Source: Anaerococcus obesiensis ph10
GTDB lineage: Bacteria; Bacillota; Clostridia; Tissierellales; Peptoniphilaceae
Direction: 5' to 3'
NCBI RefSeq assembly: GCF_000311745.1
Contig: NZ_HE978532.1
Span: forward strand, 319,664 to 367,409
DNA: 47,746 nt
Part shown: piece by piece, positions 7,550 to 16,275 of the stretch
Layout: each line of letters begins with the position of its first letter
How positions within the stretch are numbered: position 1 is the stretch's first letter
The notes under the pieces: generated by a model
The model's input: the letters and a program-made list of their open reading frames with translations, nothing else
Told to the model about the DNA's origin: nothing
Databases searched by the model: none
Made by a program: the position numbers and the translations under genes

Positions 7550-8014
7550 TTAATATAATTTTGATCCTGCTGGAATATTATCATCCAGCATTATTAAGTT
7601 AAGTTTTTCTTCACCGTCATACTCACAAATTGCAGATATAATCATACCTTCTGAGTCGATTCCCATCATCTTACGAGGAGGAAGATTACAAATTGCAAGT
7701 AGTGTCTTTCCAATTAAGCTCTCTGCGCTGTAATATTCCTTAATACCAGATAAAATAACTCTTTCTTTTTCAGAACCATCATCTAATGTAAATTTCAAAA
7801 GTTTTTTTGACTTAGGAACTTCTTCGCAGTTTTTAACCTTTACAACTCTAAAATCAGATTTTGAGAAAGTTTCAAAGTCTACCATATCTTCAAATAATGG
7901 TTCAACTTTCACTTTTGAAAGGTCAATTTCTTCTGTCGTAAGTTTGTCGTAAGTTTCGTAAGTTTCTTTTGACAAACCCCCATTTTCTGCCTTTTCTAAG
8001 CCTATTGGCTTCAT
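7550..8014 (-). CDS. tRNA-binding-domain protein (MetRS C-terminal/CsaA-like)
   Basis: A 154-residue protein. Residues about 45-154 are an EMAP/Trbp111-type OB fold (FETFSKSDFRVVKV, KLLKFTLDDG, GKTLLAICNLPPRKMMGIDSEGMII, ending IPAGSKLY), like the C-terminal dimerisation domain of methionyl-tRNA synthetase. The first about 45 residues resemble the linker before that domain, including the KVKVEPLFEDMVDFE stretch. The catalytic MetRS body is absent. Its start overlaps the thiW stop (ATGA), making it the last gene of the thiamine operon. A role in thiamine metabolism is not known; it may be a free-standing MetRS beta subunit or a chaperone-like CsaA relative. Confidence 0.8.
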   Translation of the reverse strand: MKPIGLEKAENGGLSKETYETYDKLTTEEIDLSKVKVEPLFEDMVDFETFSKSDFRVVKVKNCEEVPKSKKLLKFTLDDGSEKERVILSGIKEYYSAESLIGKTLLAICNLPPRKMMGIDSEGMIISAICEYDGEEKLNLIMLDDNIPAGSKLY

Positions 8015-8505
8015 TGTTGGGAATATAAAACTTTAGATTTTTGCAAAGTTTTTAAGAAAATATAAGCTACACTTCCTCCAATAATTGTTGCAATTGTAAA
8101 AGAAGGCAGGTAAAAATACCAAGTTATATCGCCTGTTCCATAAAATAATTTCATAACTGGATAAGAAACAATAGCTCCAATTATTCCTGTTCCAATTATT
8201 TCCCCAACTACAGCTGCAAATAAATTTCCTTTCGATTTTCTATAAAAAATTCCAGAAAGCATAGCTCCAAAAATTTGTCCAGTTATGGCAAGAGGAGGAA
8301 TTCCTAGAAAACTCATTCTCAAAAATGCAGTTATTAATCCATTTAATAGTGAATACCAAGGGCCCAAAAAAACTGAGCAAACAATATTTACAAAATGAGC
8401 CGTTGGAGCAAAACCTTCAAATCTTAAAATTGGAGAAATAACAACTCCAATAGTTACAAACATACAAAGAGTTAGCATAATAAGCAAAGAATTATTTTTT
8501 TTCAT
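8011..8505 (-). CDS. thiW: ThiW family ECF transporter substrate-binding component (thiazole uptake)
   Basis: A 164-residue membrane protein with about five hydrophobic helices (about 8-28, 40-58, 64-86, 97-118 and 132-155). The family motifs RFEGFAPTAHFVNIVCSVFLGPWYSL and PPLAITGQIFGAMLSGIFYR are visible in the first half. ThiW is the S component of an ECF importer thought to take up the thiazole moiety of thiamine. The shared EcfA/EcfT energising module is not in the window. It lies 8 bases after thiH and is under the same TPP riboswitch. Confidence 0.9.
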   Translation of the reverse strand: MKKNNSLLIMLTLCMFVTIGVVISPILRFEGFAPTAHFVNIVCSVFLGPWYSLLNGLITAFLRMSFLGIPPLAITGQIFGAMLSGIFYRKSKGNLFAAVVGEIIGTGIIGAIVSYPVMKLFYGTGDITWYFYLPSFTIATIIGGSVAYIFLKTLQKSKVLYSQQ

Positions 8506-8513
8506 AATCTCTC

Positions 8514-9668
8514 CTAAACATTTATATAATCAGTAAAAACTGGAGTCATGTCAATTGCTTTTAAATCTTTTATTGCATCATCACATGACCTATTATCTGC
8601 AATTTCAAATTGCTCATCTCCCGTATCTTGAGAATTTTTTGATCTATGACCAATTGACGTATCAACTGATGCAGAAATTTTTGTTGCTGCATATTTTACT
8701 GCCAAATTTCTAAAATCACGGTCTTCTCTTGTTGAAAGAGTTATTGATGCAAATGGCAAAAATATTCTAAGAGCAAGCATGATTTGGAAAAATTTCTTAT
8801 CATTTACTTCAAAAAATTTAAGCTTATCTGCCCCGTGGGTTGGTCTTATTCTTGGAAGAGAAATTGCAATTTCTGCGTGAGGATATTTTTTTTGAATTTT
8901 TTGAGCGTGAAGACCTAATTTAAATGCTTCTTCAATTGGATCATTAAGTCCAAAAAGCGTTCCAAAACCTACTCCCCTAAAGCCTGCCATCATTGCTCTT
9001 TCTTGAGTATCAATCCTATAAACCCAAGATCTTTTGTGACCGTAAGGATGGTAAAAATCATAAGTTTTTGGATTGTAAGATTCTTGAAAAACTGTAACAA
9101 AATCTGCCCCTGCTTCTTTTAATTTTTTATAATCATCTACATTTGCAGGGTAGACTTCAATTCCTATTGTTTTAAAATATTTTTTGGCTATCTCGCATGC
9201 TTTTGCAATATATTCTACTGATGAAAATTTTTGACTTTCTCCTGTTAAAATCAAAACATCTTCAATTCCAGTATCTGAAAGAGCCTTCATTTCTTCTTCA
9301 ATTTCTTCAAAATTTAATTTTGCCCTTTTTATATCAGACTTTGCCCTAAAACCACAATACCTGCAAGAATTTTCACAATAATTTGCTATATAAATCGGAG
9401 AAAAAAGACAAACATTATTTCCAAAATATCTCACTCTCTTATCTTTTGCAAGCTCTCCCATTTTTTCCAAATGATTTAAAGCTTTGTCTGATAAAAGATT
9501 GTAGAAATCTTCTTCATCAAGTCTTTCTTTTTCTAAACTTCTTAGAATATCAGAATCACTTACATTTTTATTTTTTATTTTTTCGTAATTATCTAAAACT
9601 TCGGTTTTTATATGAGAATCGATTATATCCATTTCTGGAAAATAATCTGTAACTTTTTTAATATTCAT
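8514..9668 (-). CDS. thiH: 2-iminoacetate synthase ThiH
   Basis: A radical SAM enzyme of about 384 residues that cleaves tyrosine to dehydroglycine and p-cresol for thiazole synthesis under anaerobic conditions. The [4Fe-4S]/SAM motif is CENSCRYCGF (about 96-105). ILTGES, GIEVYP, VTVFQESYNP and the C-terminal TREDRDFRNL and SKNSQDTGDEQFEIAD are typical of ThiH. The start at 9668 follows the thiG stop by one base; a TTG nine bases upstream is possible but no better. Presence of ThiH rather than ThiO fits an anaerobe. Confidence 0.95.
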   Translation of the reverse strand: MNIKKVTDYFPEMDIIDSHIKTEVLDNYEKIKNKNVSDSDILRSLEKERLDEEDFYNLLSDKALNHLEKMGELAKDKRVRYFGNNVCLFSPIYIANYCENSCRYCGFRAKSDIKRAKLNFEEIEEEMKALSDTGIEDVLILTGESQKFSSVEYIAKACEIAKKYFKTIGIEVYPANVDDYKKLKEAGADFVTVFQESYNPKTYDFYHPYGHKRSWVYRIDTQERAMMAGFRGVGFGTLFGLNDPIEEAFKLGLHAQKIQKKYPHAEIAISLPRIRPTHGADKLKFFEVNDKKFFQIMLALRIFLPFASITLSTREDRDFRNLAVKYAATKISASVDTSIGHRSKNSQDTGDEQFEIADNRSCDDAIKDLKAIDMTPVFTDYINV

Positions 9669-9669
9669 C

Positions 9670-10434
9670 TTAATCAAAAAAATCTCTTAGTGGAGATGAT
9701 GGATCAGCTCCAGATTCTAAAACTCTGCCCGGCTTTGAAAGATAAGCAAGACGACCTGCTTCAATTCCAAGTTTAAAAGCTCTTGCCATCATTGTAATAT
9801 CAGAAGCACTTGCGATTCCTGTATTTGCCATAATTGCACAAGTTCCCATTTCCATTGCCTCTGCGGCTTGACTTGGAAGACCAATTCCTGCATCAACAAT
9901 TACTGGAAGGTCAACTTCATCAATAATTATTTTTATAAATTCTTTTGTGACAAGTCCCTTGTTAGATCCAATTGGAGCAGCAAGTGGCATTATAGCAGTG
10001 GCTCCCGCATCTTTTAAATCTCTTGCATAATTTAAATCTGGATACATATAAGGTAGAACAACAAAACCTTCATAAGCCAAAACTTTTGTAGCCTTCAAAG
10101 TCTCTTCGTTATCTGGCAAAAGATATTTTGTATCTCTCATAATTTCAATTTTTACAAAATTTCCACAACCCATTTCCCTTGCAAGTCTTGCAATTCTAAT
10201 TGCCTCATCAGCATTTCTTGCTCCAGAAGTATTTGGAATAATTGTAACGTGTTTTGGTATATAATTTAAAATATTTGCCACATCTTTTGTATTAGCTCGC
10301 CTTAGAGCGACTGTAATCATTTCACATTCTGCATTTTTTACAGCAGCATCAATTAGTTCCACAGAATATTTCCCGCTACCAAGAATAAATCTTGAATTAA
10401 ATTCCTTGCCACCTAGTATAAATTTATCTTCCAT
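9670..10434 (-). CDS. thiG: Thiazole synthase ThiG
   Basis: A 254-residue TIM-barrel enzyme that condenses DXP, dehydroglycine and ThiS thiocarboxylate to the thiazole phosphate. Family landmarks: [11 protein letters not shown] at the start, the Schiff-base lysine region NFVKIEIM (about 117-124), [15 protein letters not shown] and [14 protein letters not shown]. Length is normal. It overlaps thiF by 11 bases upstream and ends one base before the thiH ATG. Confidence 0.96.
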   Translation of the reverse strand: MEDKFILGGKEFNSRFILGSGKYSVELIDAAVKNAECEMITVALRRANTKDVANILNYIPKHVTIIPNTSGARNADEAIRIARLAREMGCGNFVKIEIMRDTKYLLPDNEETLKATKVLAYEGFVVLPYMYPDLNYARDLKDAGATAIMPLAAPIGSNKGLVTKEFIKIIIDEVDLPVIVDAGIGLPSQAAEAMEMGTCAIMANTGIASASDITMMARAFKLGIEAGRLAYLSKPGRVLESGADPSSPLRDFFD

Positions 10435-11038
10435 AATAATCCTTCCTTATTTTTTTCAAACACTCAAGAGCCTCAAGGCTTGCCATGATTGATACATAGG
10501 CAAGATAAAGCCCATCTTTTTTTGCGTCTGATTTGAAATCACCAACCATAGTGATGTTATTTATTTTTTTTACCTTAATATCTGAAATATCTCCAAGTCC
10601 TGCCATGCCCGATGCGGTAAAAAGAAATTTATTTTCTTTTTTTGAAAAATAATCAAAGACCATAACCTTGGACTCTTTCTTGTCAAAAGCTTCAATAAAA
10701 TAATCGGTTTTTTCAATAATTTCATCCATATTTTTTTCATCCAAGAACATATTTTTTGCATGAATTTTTGTAAAGGGAATAGTTTCTTCGATTATTTTTT
10801 TTGTTGCAAGGACTTTTTCTTTGTCAATATCAGAAATTTTATAATTTTGCCTGTTTAAATTCGAATATTCAACCTTATCAAAATCATACAAAAAAATTTC
10901 TCCAATGCCCGCTCTTGCCAAAATCATTGCAACATTTGAGCCAAGTCCTCCACAACCTAAAATCGAAACTTTTGCTTTTTCAAATATTTCATTGTCATTT
11001 TTATTTTGTCTTTTTAAAATTTTATCTCTTAAATCCAT
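10424..11038 (-). CDS. thiF: ThiF-type sulfur carrier adenylyltransferase (short clostridial form)
   Basis: A 204-residue E1-like enzyme that adenylates the ThiS C-terminus before sulfur transfer. The nucleotide-binding loop is [12 protein letters not shown] (about 27-38), followed by [15 protein letters not shown], which holds the conserved Asp, Asn and Arg-Gln. No CxxC zinc pair is seen, as in the short ThiF form of Clostridia. The ATG at 11038 overlaps the thiS stop (TGATG), so the two are translationally coupled. Confidence 0.92.
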   Translation of the reverse strand: MDLRDKILKRQNKNDNEIFEKAKVSILGCGGLGSNVAMILARAGIGEIFLYDFDKVEYSNLNRQNYKISDIDKEKVLATKKIIEETIPFTKIHAKNMFLDEKNMDEIIEKTDYFIEAFDKKESKVMVFDYFSKKENKFLFTASGMAGLGDISDIKVKKINNITMVGDFKSDAKKDGLYLAYVSIMASLEALECLKKIRKDYYGR

Positions 11039-11235
11039 CAACCCCCTCCAACAAAGGAAAAAACTTCCACCTTATAGCCATCTTTTACAAGAAAATTTTT
11101 GAAATTTTCTCTTTTTACAAGTTCTTGATTGACTTCAACAGCCACAAAGTGAGGATCAAATTTATTTTCTTTTAAAAATTCATACAAAGAAATTTCATTT
11201 TCAATTTTCACTTCCTTGTAATTTATTAAAACCAT
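11038..11235 (-). CDS. thiS: Sulfur carrier protein ThiS
   Basis: A 65-residue ubiquitin-like protein ending in FSFVGGG; the terminal Gly-Gly is what ThiF adenylates and what carries the thiocarboxylate sulfur. The start at 11235 is set by AGGAGG five bases upstream; the GTG two codons earlier lies within that ribosome site. First gene of the thiazole operon, behind a TPP riboswitch and an additional terminator-like hairpin. Confidence 0.95.
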   Translation of the reverse strand: MVLINYKEVKIENEISLYEFLKENKFDPHFVAVEVNQELVKRENFKNFLVKDGYKVEVFSFVGGG

Positions 11236-11246
11236 ATTCACCTCCT

Positions 11247-11300
11247 AAAAAAAGAACACAAATAGAAACCATACCCGAGGTGGTATGCCCCATTTGTGTT
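11247..11300 (-). terminator. Second leader hairpin with T-tract between riboswitch and thiS
   Basis: Minus strand: AACACAAAT pairs perfectly with ATTTGTGTT (9 bp), enclosing an inner stem CATACC/GGTATG, and is followed by CTTTTTTTAGG that leads into the thiS ribosome site. It looks like a full intrinsic terminator or a separate regulatory RNA, placed about 60 bases after the terminator of the TPP riboswitch. Confidence 0.65.
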
Positions 11301-11350
11301 TTGCACATAGATTATTTGACTAACTACTATAAATTAATTTTTTATTAGGA

Positions 11351-11380
11351 TCAAAAAAAAGACCCTAACTAGGGTCTTTA
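11351..11380 (-). terminator. Terminator in the expression platform of the TPP riboswitch
   Basis: Minus strand: AAAGACCCTA pairs with TAGGGTCTTT and is followed by TTTTTGATCC. It lies directly after the riboswitch aptamer and is the expected transcriptional off-switch when thiamine pyrophosphate is bound. Confidence 0.88.
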
Positions 11381-11387
11381 AACTTTT

Positions 11388-11480
11388 TTATAATCATCGC
11401 TTTCTTACGCAGGTTTTAACCTAATCAAGTTTAAAGGGTTGATGAAAATTCATCTCTCAGCTAAAAGCACCCCTAGCTAT
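11388..11480 (-). ncRNA. TPP riboswitch (THI element)
   Basis: The minus strand carries the canonical order of conserved THI segments: AGGGGTGCTTTTAGCTGAGA, then CCCTTTAAACTTGATTAGGTT, then ACCTGCGTAAGAAAGCGATGA. These match the TPP aptamer arms that bind the pyrimidine (CTGAGA) and the pyrophosphate (ACCTG.. and the following loop). A strong terminator follows, so control is at transcription termination for thiS-F-G-H-W and the last gene. Confidence 0.96.
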
Positions 11481-11484
11481 TTTT

Positions 11485-11513
11485 ATTATAGGACAAATTT
11501 ATTTAATTTGCAA
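11485..11513 (-). promoter_or_regulatory. Sigma-A promoter of the thiamine operon
   Basis: Minus strand TTGCAA, a 17-base spacer and TATAAT, about 8 bases before the first base of the riboswitch. Spacing and position fit the start of the leader RNA. Confidence 0.75.
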
Positions 11514-11519
11514 AATTTT

Positions 11520-11885
11520 TTAACTTTCCTTATTTTTTTGAATAGCCTTACAGTATTTGAATAAATAAATAGGCGAAATTAAAGTTGCAAGACTATTATA
11601 AAATCCAAAATTTGGAATCCATGAACTTAGCTTATTTTCATTTTCTCTCATTTGAATAGTTTTACAAGGTAGGGTTGTAAAAAAAGCAAGACTTGCATAA
11701 ATTAAGATTAGGTATTTTACAAAAATATTAAGATTGTACCTATCTAATAAATAATAAAGTCCCCAAGAAAAAAATCCTGCAATTAAAAAAGATAATATTC
11801 TAACAAGGATAAAAGCCTTGGAAGAATTTTTAGAATCAACATCTTGTTTTAATATAAATTTAAAATAATTTTTTAAAATATTCAT
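11520..11885 (-). CDS. Hypothetical membrane protein
   Basis: A 121-residue protein not recognised as a member of a named family. It has three likely membrane segments (about 27-46, 54-74 and 91-108), a charged N-terminus and a Lys-rich C-terminus. A strong RBS (AAAAGGGGAGGG) precedes the ATG. It ends just upstream of the thiamine promoter and lies 45 bases downstream of the citrate synthase gene, so it may be a distal gene of the acn-icd-citrate synthase transcript. No function is suggested. Confidence 0.7.
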   Translation of the reverse strand: MNILKNYFKFILKQDVDSKNSSKAFILVRILSFLIAGFFSWGLYYLLDRYNLNIFVKYLILIYASLAFFTTLPCKTIQMRENENKLSSWIPNFGFYNSLATLISPIYLFKYCKAIQKNKES

Positions 11886-11930
11886 CTTCCCTCCCCTTTT
11901 AGAATATCATCTTTCAAGATTTGGGACAAA

Positions 11931-13270
11931 TCACCTTTCATCCATTGATAAATATTTTTTTGTTTGACTTAAAGACTTGTAGGCTGGTCTTATTATTTTT
12001 GAATCTTCGATTTGTTCAAGTCTGTGAGCAGCCCATCCAACTGTTCTTGCTATGGCAAAGATTGGTATATATAAATCTTTTGGAATATCTAGCATTTCAT
12101 AGCAAAATCCTGAATATAAATCTACATTTGCACAAATCGGATATGGTTTTTTTAATTTTTCCATCAAAAGCCTTCCACCAATTTTTTCGATTTTTTCTAT
12201 AAATTCAAAATCTTTTTGTCTATTTTTAATTTTTGAAAGCTCTCTTGCCTTTTCTTTTAATAAAACTGCCCTTGGATCTGAGATGGTATAAACCGCATGT
12301 CCCAAACCATAAATTAAACCTTTTTTATCAAAGGCCTTTTTGTCCAAAATTTTTTCCAAATATTTTTCTATTTCTTTTTCATCTTCTATATTTTTTAAAT
12401 TTTCCCTAATATTTTCAAGCATTTGACTTACTTTTAAATTTGCTCCCCCATGCCTTGGCCCTTTGAGCGAACCAAGTCCTGTGGCAATGGCTGAATAGGT
12501 GTCTGTTCCTGATGATGAAACCACGTGAGTTGCAAAGGCTGAATTGTTACCTCCTCCGTGTTCTGCATGAATTATTAGCAATAAATCCAAAATTTCTGCT
12601 TCTTCTTTTTTATATTTTTGGTCGATTCTAAGCATAGAAAGTATATTTTCTGCAATTGATTTGTTTTCATCTTGATTGTGAATTACCAAAGATTTTCCAT
12701 CAAAATTGTGAATTTTAACTTGGTAGGAATAAATTGCAATTATTGGCATTTTTGAAATTAAAGAAAGTGATTGTGATAGTACGTTCAAAGTATCTGTATC
12801 ATCAGCCATTTCGTCATAAGAATAAAGGGCAAGCACTGACCTCATCATTATATTTACGATATTATTGCCTGGAAGATTTAGGATTGTATCTTCAAAAAAT
12901 TTATTTGGCAAATTTCTTTCTTCTACTAGAATTTTTTTGAAACTTTCTAGGTCATTTTTATTTGCTAATTTATTAAAAAGCAAAAGATAAATAATTTCTT
13001 CAAAGCCAAGTCTTTTTGTATTTTTAAAATCATTTACCATACTTGTGAGGGGATAACCCCTATAATATAGTTCGCCTTTGCTTAGAATTTTTTCCCCATT
13101 TTCGATTTTATAACCGCAAACATCGCCGACTTTTGTTACTCCAACCAAAACTCCAGTCCCATTTTGATTTCTAAGTCCTCTTTTTATGGAAAATTTATCG
13201 TAGAGATTTTTATCTATTGTATTTTCTATTTTTATTTTTTTGAAAGGTCTACAAGTTTATCTTTATTCAT
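11931..13270 (-). pseudogene. Citrate synthase, N-terminus shifted by one base in an A-tract
   Basis: Residues encoded from about 13200 down to 11931 form an otherwise complete citrate synthase: LGFEEIIYLLLF, HAEHGGGNNSAF with the catalytic His, GPRHGGAN, GLGHAVYTISDPRA and FAIARTVGWAAH. The natural start is the ATG at 13270, which has an RBS (GGAGGAG) and overlaps the icd stop. That frame reads 12 codons and meets TAA directly after CTT TCA AAA AAA. One extra A in the 7-A run, or a -1 slip on A AAA AAA, restores about 446 residues. The enzyme condenses oxaloacetate and acetyl-CoA, first step of the 2-oxoglutarate branch. It may be a read error, a pseudogene or a slippage-expressed gene; an internal TTG/GTG start near 13148 would lack about 40 residues. 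Confidence 0.85.
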
Positions 13271-14270
13271 TTTCTCCTCCCAAATTTTTGATTATTTCTT
13301 GGGTGATTTTTTCCAAACTTGCATCTCCTCCCAAATCTTTTGTATGATTTTTCTTATCTTCCATTGTTTTTTCAATAGACTTTCTTAATTTTTCGGACAA
13401 ATTTCCTTCCCCAATGTCATCAAGCATAAGAGATGCTGTAAGTAAAATTGCAATTGGATTTGCCAAATTTTTTCCAGCAATATCAGGAGCAGAACCATGA
13501 ACTGATTCATAAATTGCAATATTCTCTCCCTTGTTTACTCCAGGAATTAAGCCAAGTCCACCAACAAGGCCTGCTGCCAAGTCTGATAAAATATCCCCGT
13601 ACAAATTTTCAGTTACTATAACGTCAAATTTGTTTGGATTTAAAACCATTTGCATGGCAGTATTATCAACCAAAAGCTCTTCAAATTCTATATCTGGGAA
13701 AGAATTTGCAATTTCACGCCCAACATTTAAAAACAAACCATCAGTAAATTTCATTATATTTGCCTTGGTAACTATGGTAACTTTTTTCCTATTAAATTTT
13801 TTTGCATATTCAAAGGCTGCCCTTATAATTCTTTCAGATTTTTTTCGTGTTATCACCTTTATTGAATGAAATTTATCATCAGAAATTTTTTCCTCAAGTC
13901 CCATATACAAATCTTCAGTATTTTCCCTAAAAATTACCATATCGACATTTTCATATTTTGTTTTTATATTTTTAATTGATTTTATTGGCCTAATATTTGC
14001 AAAAAGATCGTATTTTTTTCTAAGCTCAACATTAATTGACCTAAAACCATGTCCAATTGGGGTTGTGATTGGACCCTTAATAGCAATTTTGTTTTTTTCA
14101 ATTGATTTAAAAACTTCATCTGGAATAAAGGTATTTTCTTTTTCAAAAACGCTCGCTCCAGCATTCACTTCTTCAAATTCAACCTTTGATCCCAAGGCCT
14201 TTAAAACTTTTTTCATAGAATCACAAATTTCTGGACCGATTCCATCTCCCTTTATCAAAGTTACTTTCAT
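13263..14270 (-). CDS. icd: Isocitrate/isopropylmalate dehydrogenase family enzyme, probable isocitrate dehydrogenase
   Basis: A 335-residue metal-dependent beta-decarboxylating dehydrogenase. GDGIGPEI at the start, KGPITTPIG, the substrate-binding FRENTEDLYMG (about 114-124), VTIVTKANIMK, NLYGDILSDLAAGLVGGLG (metal site) and the cofactor loop HGSAPDIAGKNLANP are all present. HGSAPDIAGK and the short length favour an NAD-type isocitrate or homoisocitrate-like enzyme. Its place between aconitase and citrate synthase makes isocitrate the likely substrate, giving 2-oxoglutarate for glutamate. It starts 2 bases after acn and its stop overlaps the citrate synthase start. Confidence 0.92.
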   Translation of the reverse strand: MKVTLIKGDGIGPEICDSMKKVLKALGSKVEFEEVNAGASVFEKENTFIPDEVFKSIEKNKIAIKGPITTPIGHGFRSINVELRKKYDLFANIRPIKSIKNIKTKYENVDMVIFRENTEDLYMGLEEKISDDKFHSIKVITRKKSERIIRAAFEYAKKFNRKKVTIVTKANIMKFTDGLFLNVGREIANSFPDIEFEELLVDNTAMQMVLNPNKFDVIVTENLYGDILSDLAAGLVGGLGLIPGVNKGENIAIYESVHGSAPDIAGKNLANPIAILLTASLMLDDIGEGNLSEKLRKSIEKTMEDKKNHTKDLGGDASLEKITQEIIKNLGGENE

Positions 14271-14272
14271 AA

Positions 14273-16204
14273 TTACTCCAATTCTAAATTTTTGGCATAA
14301 TTTAAATAGCCACCCATTTTTAATATTTCAATTTCTCTTTTTGAAAATTCTCCCCTAACTTTTATTTCTATATCCTTATCCAAATCTTTTAAAATAAATT
14401 CCCCGCTTTCTAAGGAATTTTCTATATTTTTTATTTGAATATTATCAAATTCAGATAATTTTTCATAGTCACTTTCACTTTCAAATTCTAATGGAAAGAT
14501 TGCATTATTTATCAAATTTGACCTGTGGATTCTTGCAAAAGATTTGGCAATAACCGCTTTTACATTAAGATGCAAAGGAATTAAAGCAGCGTGCTCTCTT
14601 GATGATCCTTGACCATAATTTACACCAGCAACAATAAGACCACCAGAGTTTTTTTCGGCTCTTTTTTTGAAATCATCGATTTTTGTTGTAAAGGCAAATT
14701 CTGATAAATATTCTATATTTGACCTAAATGGCAAAAGTCTAGCGTTTGATGGACAAATATCATCAGTTGTAATTCCATCGCCCGCCTTATAAATTATTTT
14801 TGAATTTATTTCAGAAACAGGACTTGCCTTTGGAAAAGGCTTGATATTTTTTCCCTTTACAGTTTCTTTAATTCTTTTTGCTAAATCTTCTTCTCTTTTT
14901 ATAAAATAAGCATCAGTATGGTCAAAAATAATATTTTCGTCAAAATCTTTTTTAAATTCAGCATCTTTTGGATTGGATATATAACCATTAAGAGCAGAAA
15001 TCGCACAAGTTTCTGGACTTGCAAGATAAATTTTAGCATCAATTGTCCCAGATCTTCCCTTAAAATTTCTATTAAAAGACCTTAGAGAAATTCCACCAGC
15101 TTTTGGTGCTTGGCCCATGCCTATACAAGGCCCACAACCCGATTCCAAAATCCTCGCCCCAGCCTTAATCATTTTTGCAAGGGCCCCGTTTTCTGATAAT
15201 TTTTCCAAAATTGTGGCAGAACCTGGAGAAATTACAAGAGAAACATCAGGATGAACTTTTTTTCCATCAAGAATTGATGCAACTTTCATCATATCCATAT
15301 AAGATGAATTTGTACAAGATCCGATTGCAACTTGGTCGATTTTTATTTTCTCCATTTCAGAAATTTTTTGGTATTGGTCTGGAAAATGAGGTCTTGCTAC
15401 AGCAGATTCAATTTCACTTAAATCAATTTCCATAACCTCATCATAAAAAGCGTCCTCGTCTGCCTCTAATTTTTTGTAATCTTCTTTCCTATTTTGGCTT
15501 TTTAAATATTTTAAAGTATTTTCATCAGATGGAAAAATTGAAGTCGTCGCCCCAAGTTCTGCTCCCATATTACAAATTGTCGCCCTGTCAGTCACTGACA
15601 AAGATTTTACACCTTCTCCAGAATATTCCATAATATATCCCGTTCCGCCTTTGACAGACAATTTTCCCAAAATATATAAAATTAAATCCTTGGCATTTAC
15701 ATAATCTTTCAAAGAATTTTTGAGTTTTATATTGAAAATTTTTGGCACTTTTATAAAATAAAAACCTCTTGCCATAGCAACAGCAACATCAAGTCCCCCT
15801 GCCCCAATTGCAATTTGTGCCAAAGCACCGCCCGTTGGAGTATGAGAATCAGAACCTAAAAGAGTATTGCCAACTTTTCCAAATTGTTCCAATTGAACTT
15901 GGTGGCAAATTCCACAACCAGCTTTTGAAAAAGTTATACCAAATTTATTGGCAGCAGATTTTATAAATTCATGATCGTCAGCATTTTCAAATCCTTGTTG
16001 GAGAATATTATGATCAATATATGCAAGAGAATTTTCAGTTTTTACATCCTCAATGTCCATAGCCTCAAGTTGCAAATAAGCCATAGTCCCAGTAGAATCT
16101 TGAGTTAAAGTTTGATCGATTTTAATACAAATCTCCTCGCCAGTTTTAATCTCTCCTTGTAAAAGATGGTTTTCTAAAATTTTTATAGCTAATGATTTTT
16201 TCAT
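14273..16204 (-). CDS. Aconitate hydratase (aconitase)
   Basis: A 643-residue monofunctional aconitase of the shorter, mitochondrial/AcnA-like bacterial form. Iron-sulfur ligands are seen as IGSCTNSSYMD (about 296) and GCGPCIGMGQAP (about 356-367). The substrate region GSDSHTPTGGALAQIAIGAGGLDVA is at about 117-141, and the C-terminal swivel domain has GVNYGQGSSREHAALIP (about 538-554). It converts citrate to isocitrate and is first in an operon with icd and citrate synthase. RBS AAAGAGG precedes the ATG. Together these three genes make the oxidative half-cycle that supplies 2-oxoglutarate, used next door for proline synthesis via glutamate. Confidence 0.95.
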   Translation of the reverse strand: MKKSLAIKILENHLLQGEIKTGEEICIKIDQTLTQDSTGTMAYLQLEAMDIEDVKTENSLAYIDHNILQQGFENADDHEFIKSAANKFGITFSKAGCGICHQVQLEQFGKVGNTLLGSDSHTPTGGALAQIAIGAGGLDVAVAMARGFYFIKVPKIFNIKLKNSLKDYVNAKDLILYILGKLSVKGGTGYIMEYSGEGVKSLSVTDRATICNMGAELGATTSIFPSDENTLKYLKSQNRKEDYKKLEADEDAFYDEVMEIDLSEIESAVARPHFPDQYQKISEMEKIKIDQVAIGSCTNSSYMDMMKVASILDGKKVHPDVSLVISPGSATILEKLSENGALAKMIKAGARILESGCGPCIGMGQAPKAGGISLRSFNRNFKGRSGTIDAKIYLASPETCAISALNGYISNPKDAEFKKDFDENIIFDHTDAYFIKREEDLAKRIKETVKGKNIKPFPKASPVSEINSKIIYKAGDGITTDDICPSNARLLPFRSNIEYLSEFAFTTKIDDFKKRAEKNSGGLIVAGVNYGQGSSREHAALIPLHLNVKAVIAKSFARIHRSNLINNAIFPLEFESESDYEKLSEFDNIQIKNIENSLESGEFILKDLDKDIEIKVRGEFSKREIEILKMGGYLNYAKNLELE

Positions 16205-16239
16205 TTTTTACCTCTTTACTTTAATATATTATTGTAATA

Positions 16240-16268
16240 ATTATACGCCGAAGTAAAATAATTTCCAA
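16240..16268 (-). promoter_or_regulatory. Sigma-A promoter of the acn-icd-citrate synthase operon
   Basis: Minus strand TTGGAA, a 17-base spacer and TATAAT, ending 36 bases before the acn start codon. It lies immediately downstream (in the reading direction) of the hairpin at 16276-16294. Confidence 0.75.
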
Positions 16269-16275
16269 AAAAATA

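Noticed and set aside
14273..16204. 3-isopropylmalate dehydratase instead of aconitase, with a leucine pathway for the neighbouring genes
   Set aside because: The protein is a fused 643-residue form with both domains and is followed by citrate synthase, so the 2-oxoglutarate route fits better.
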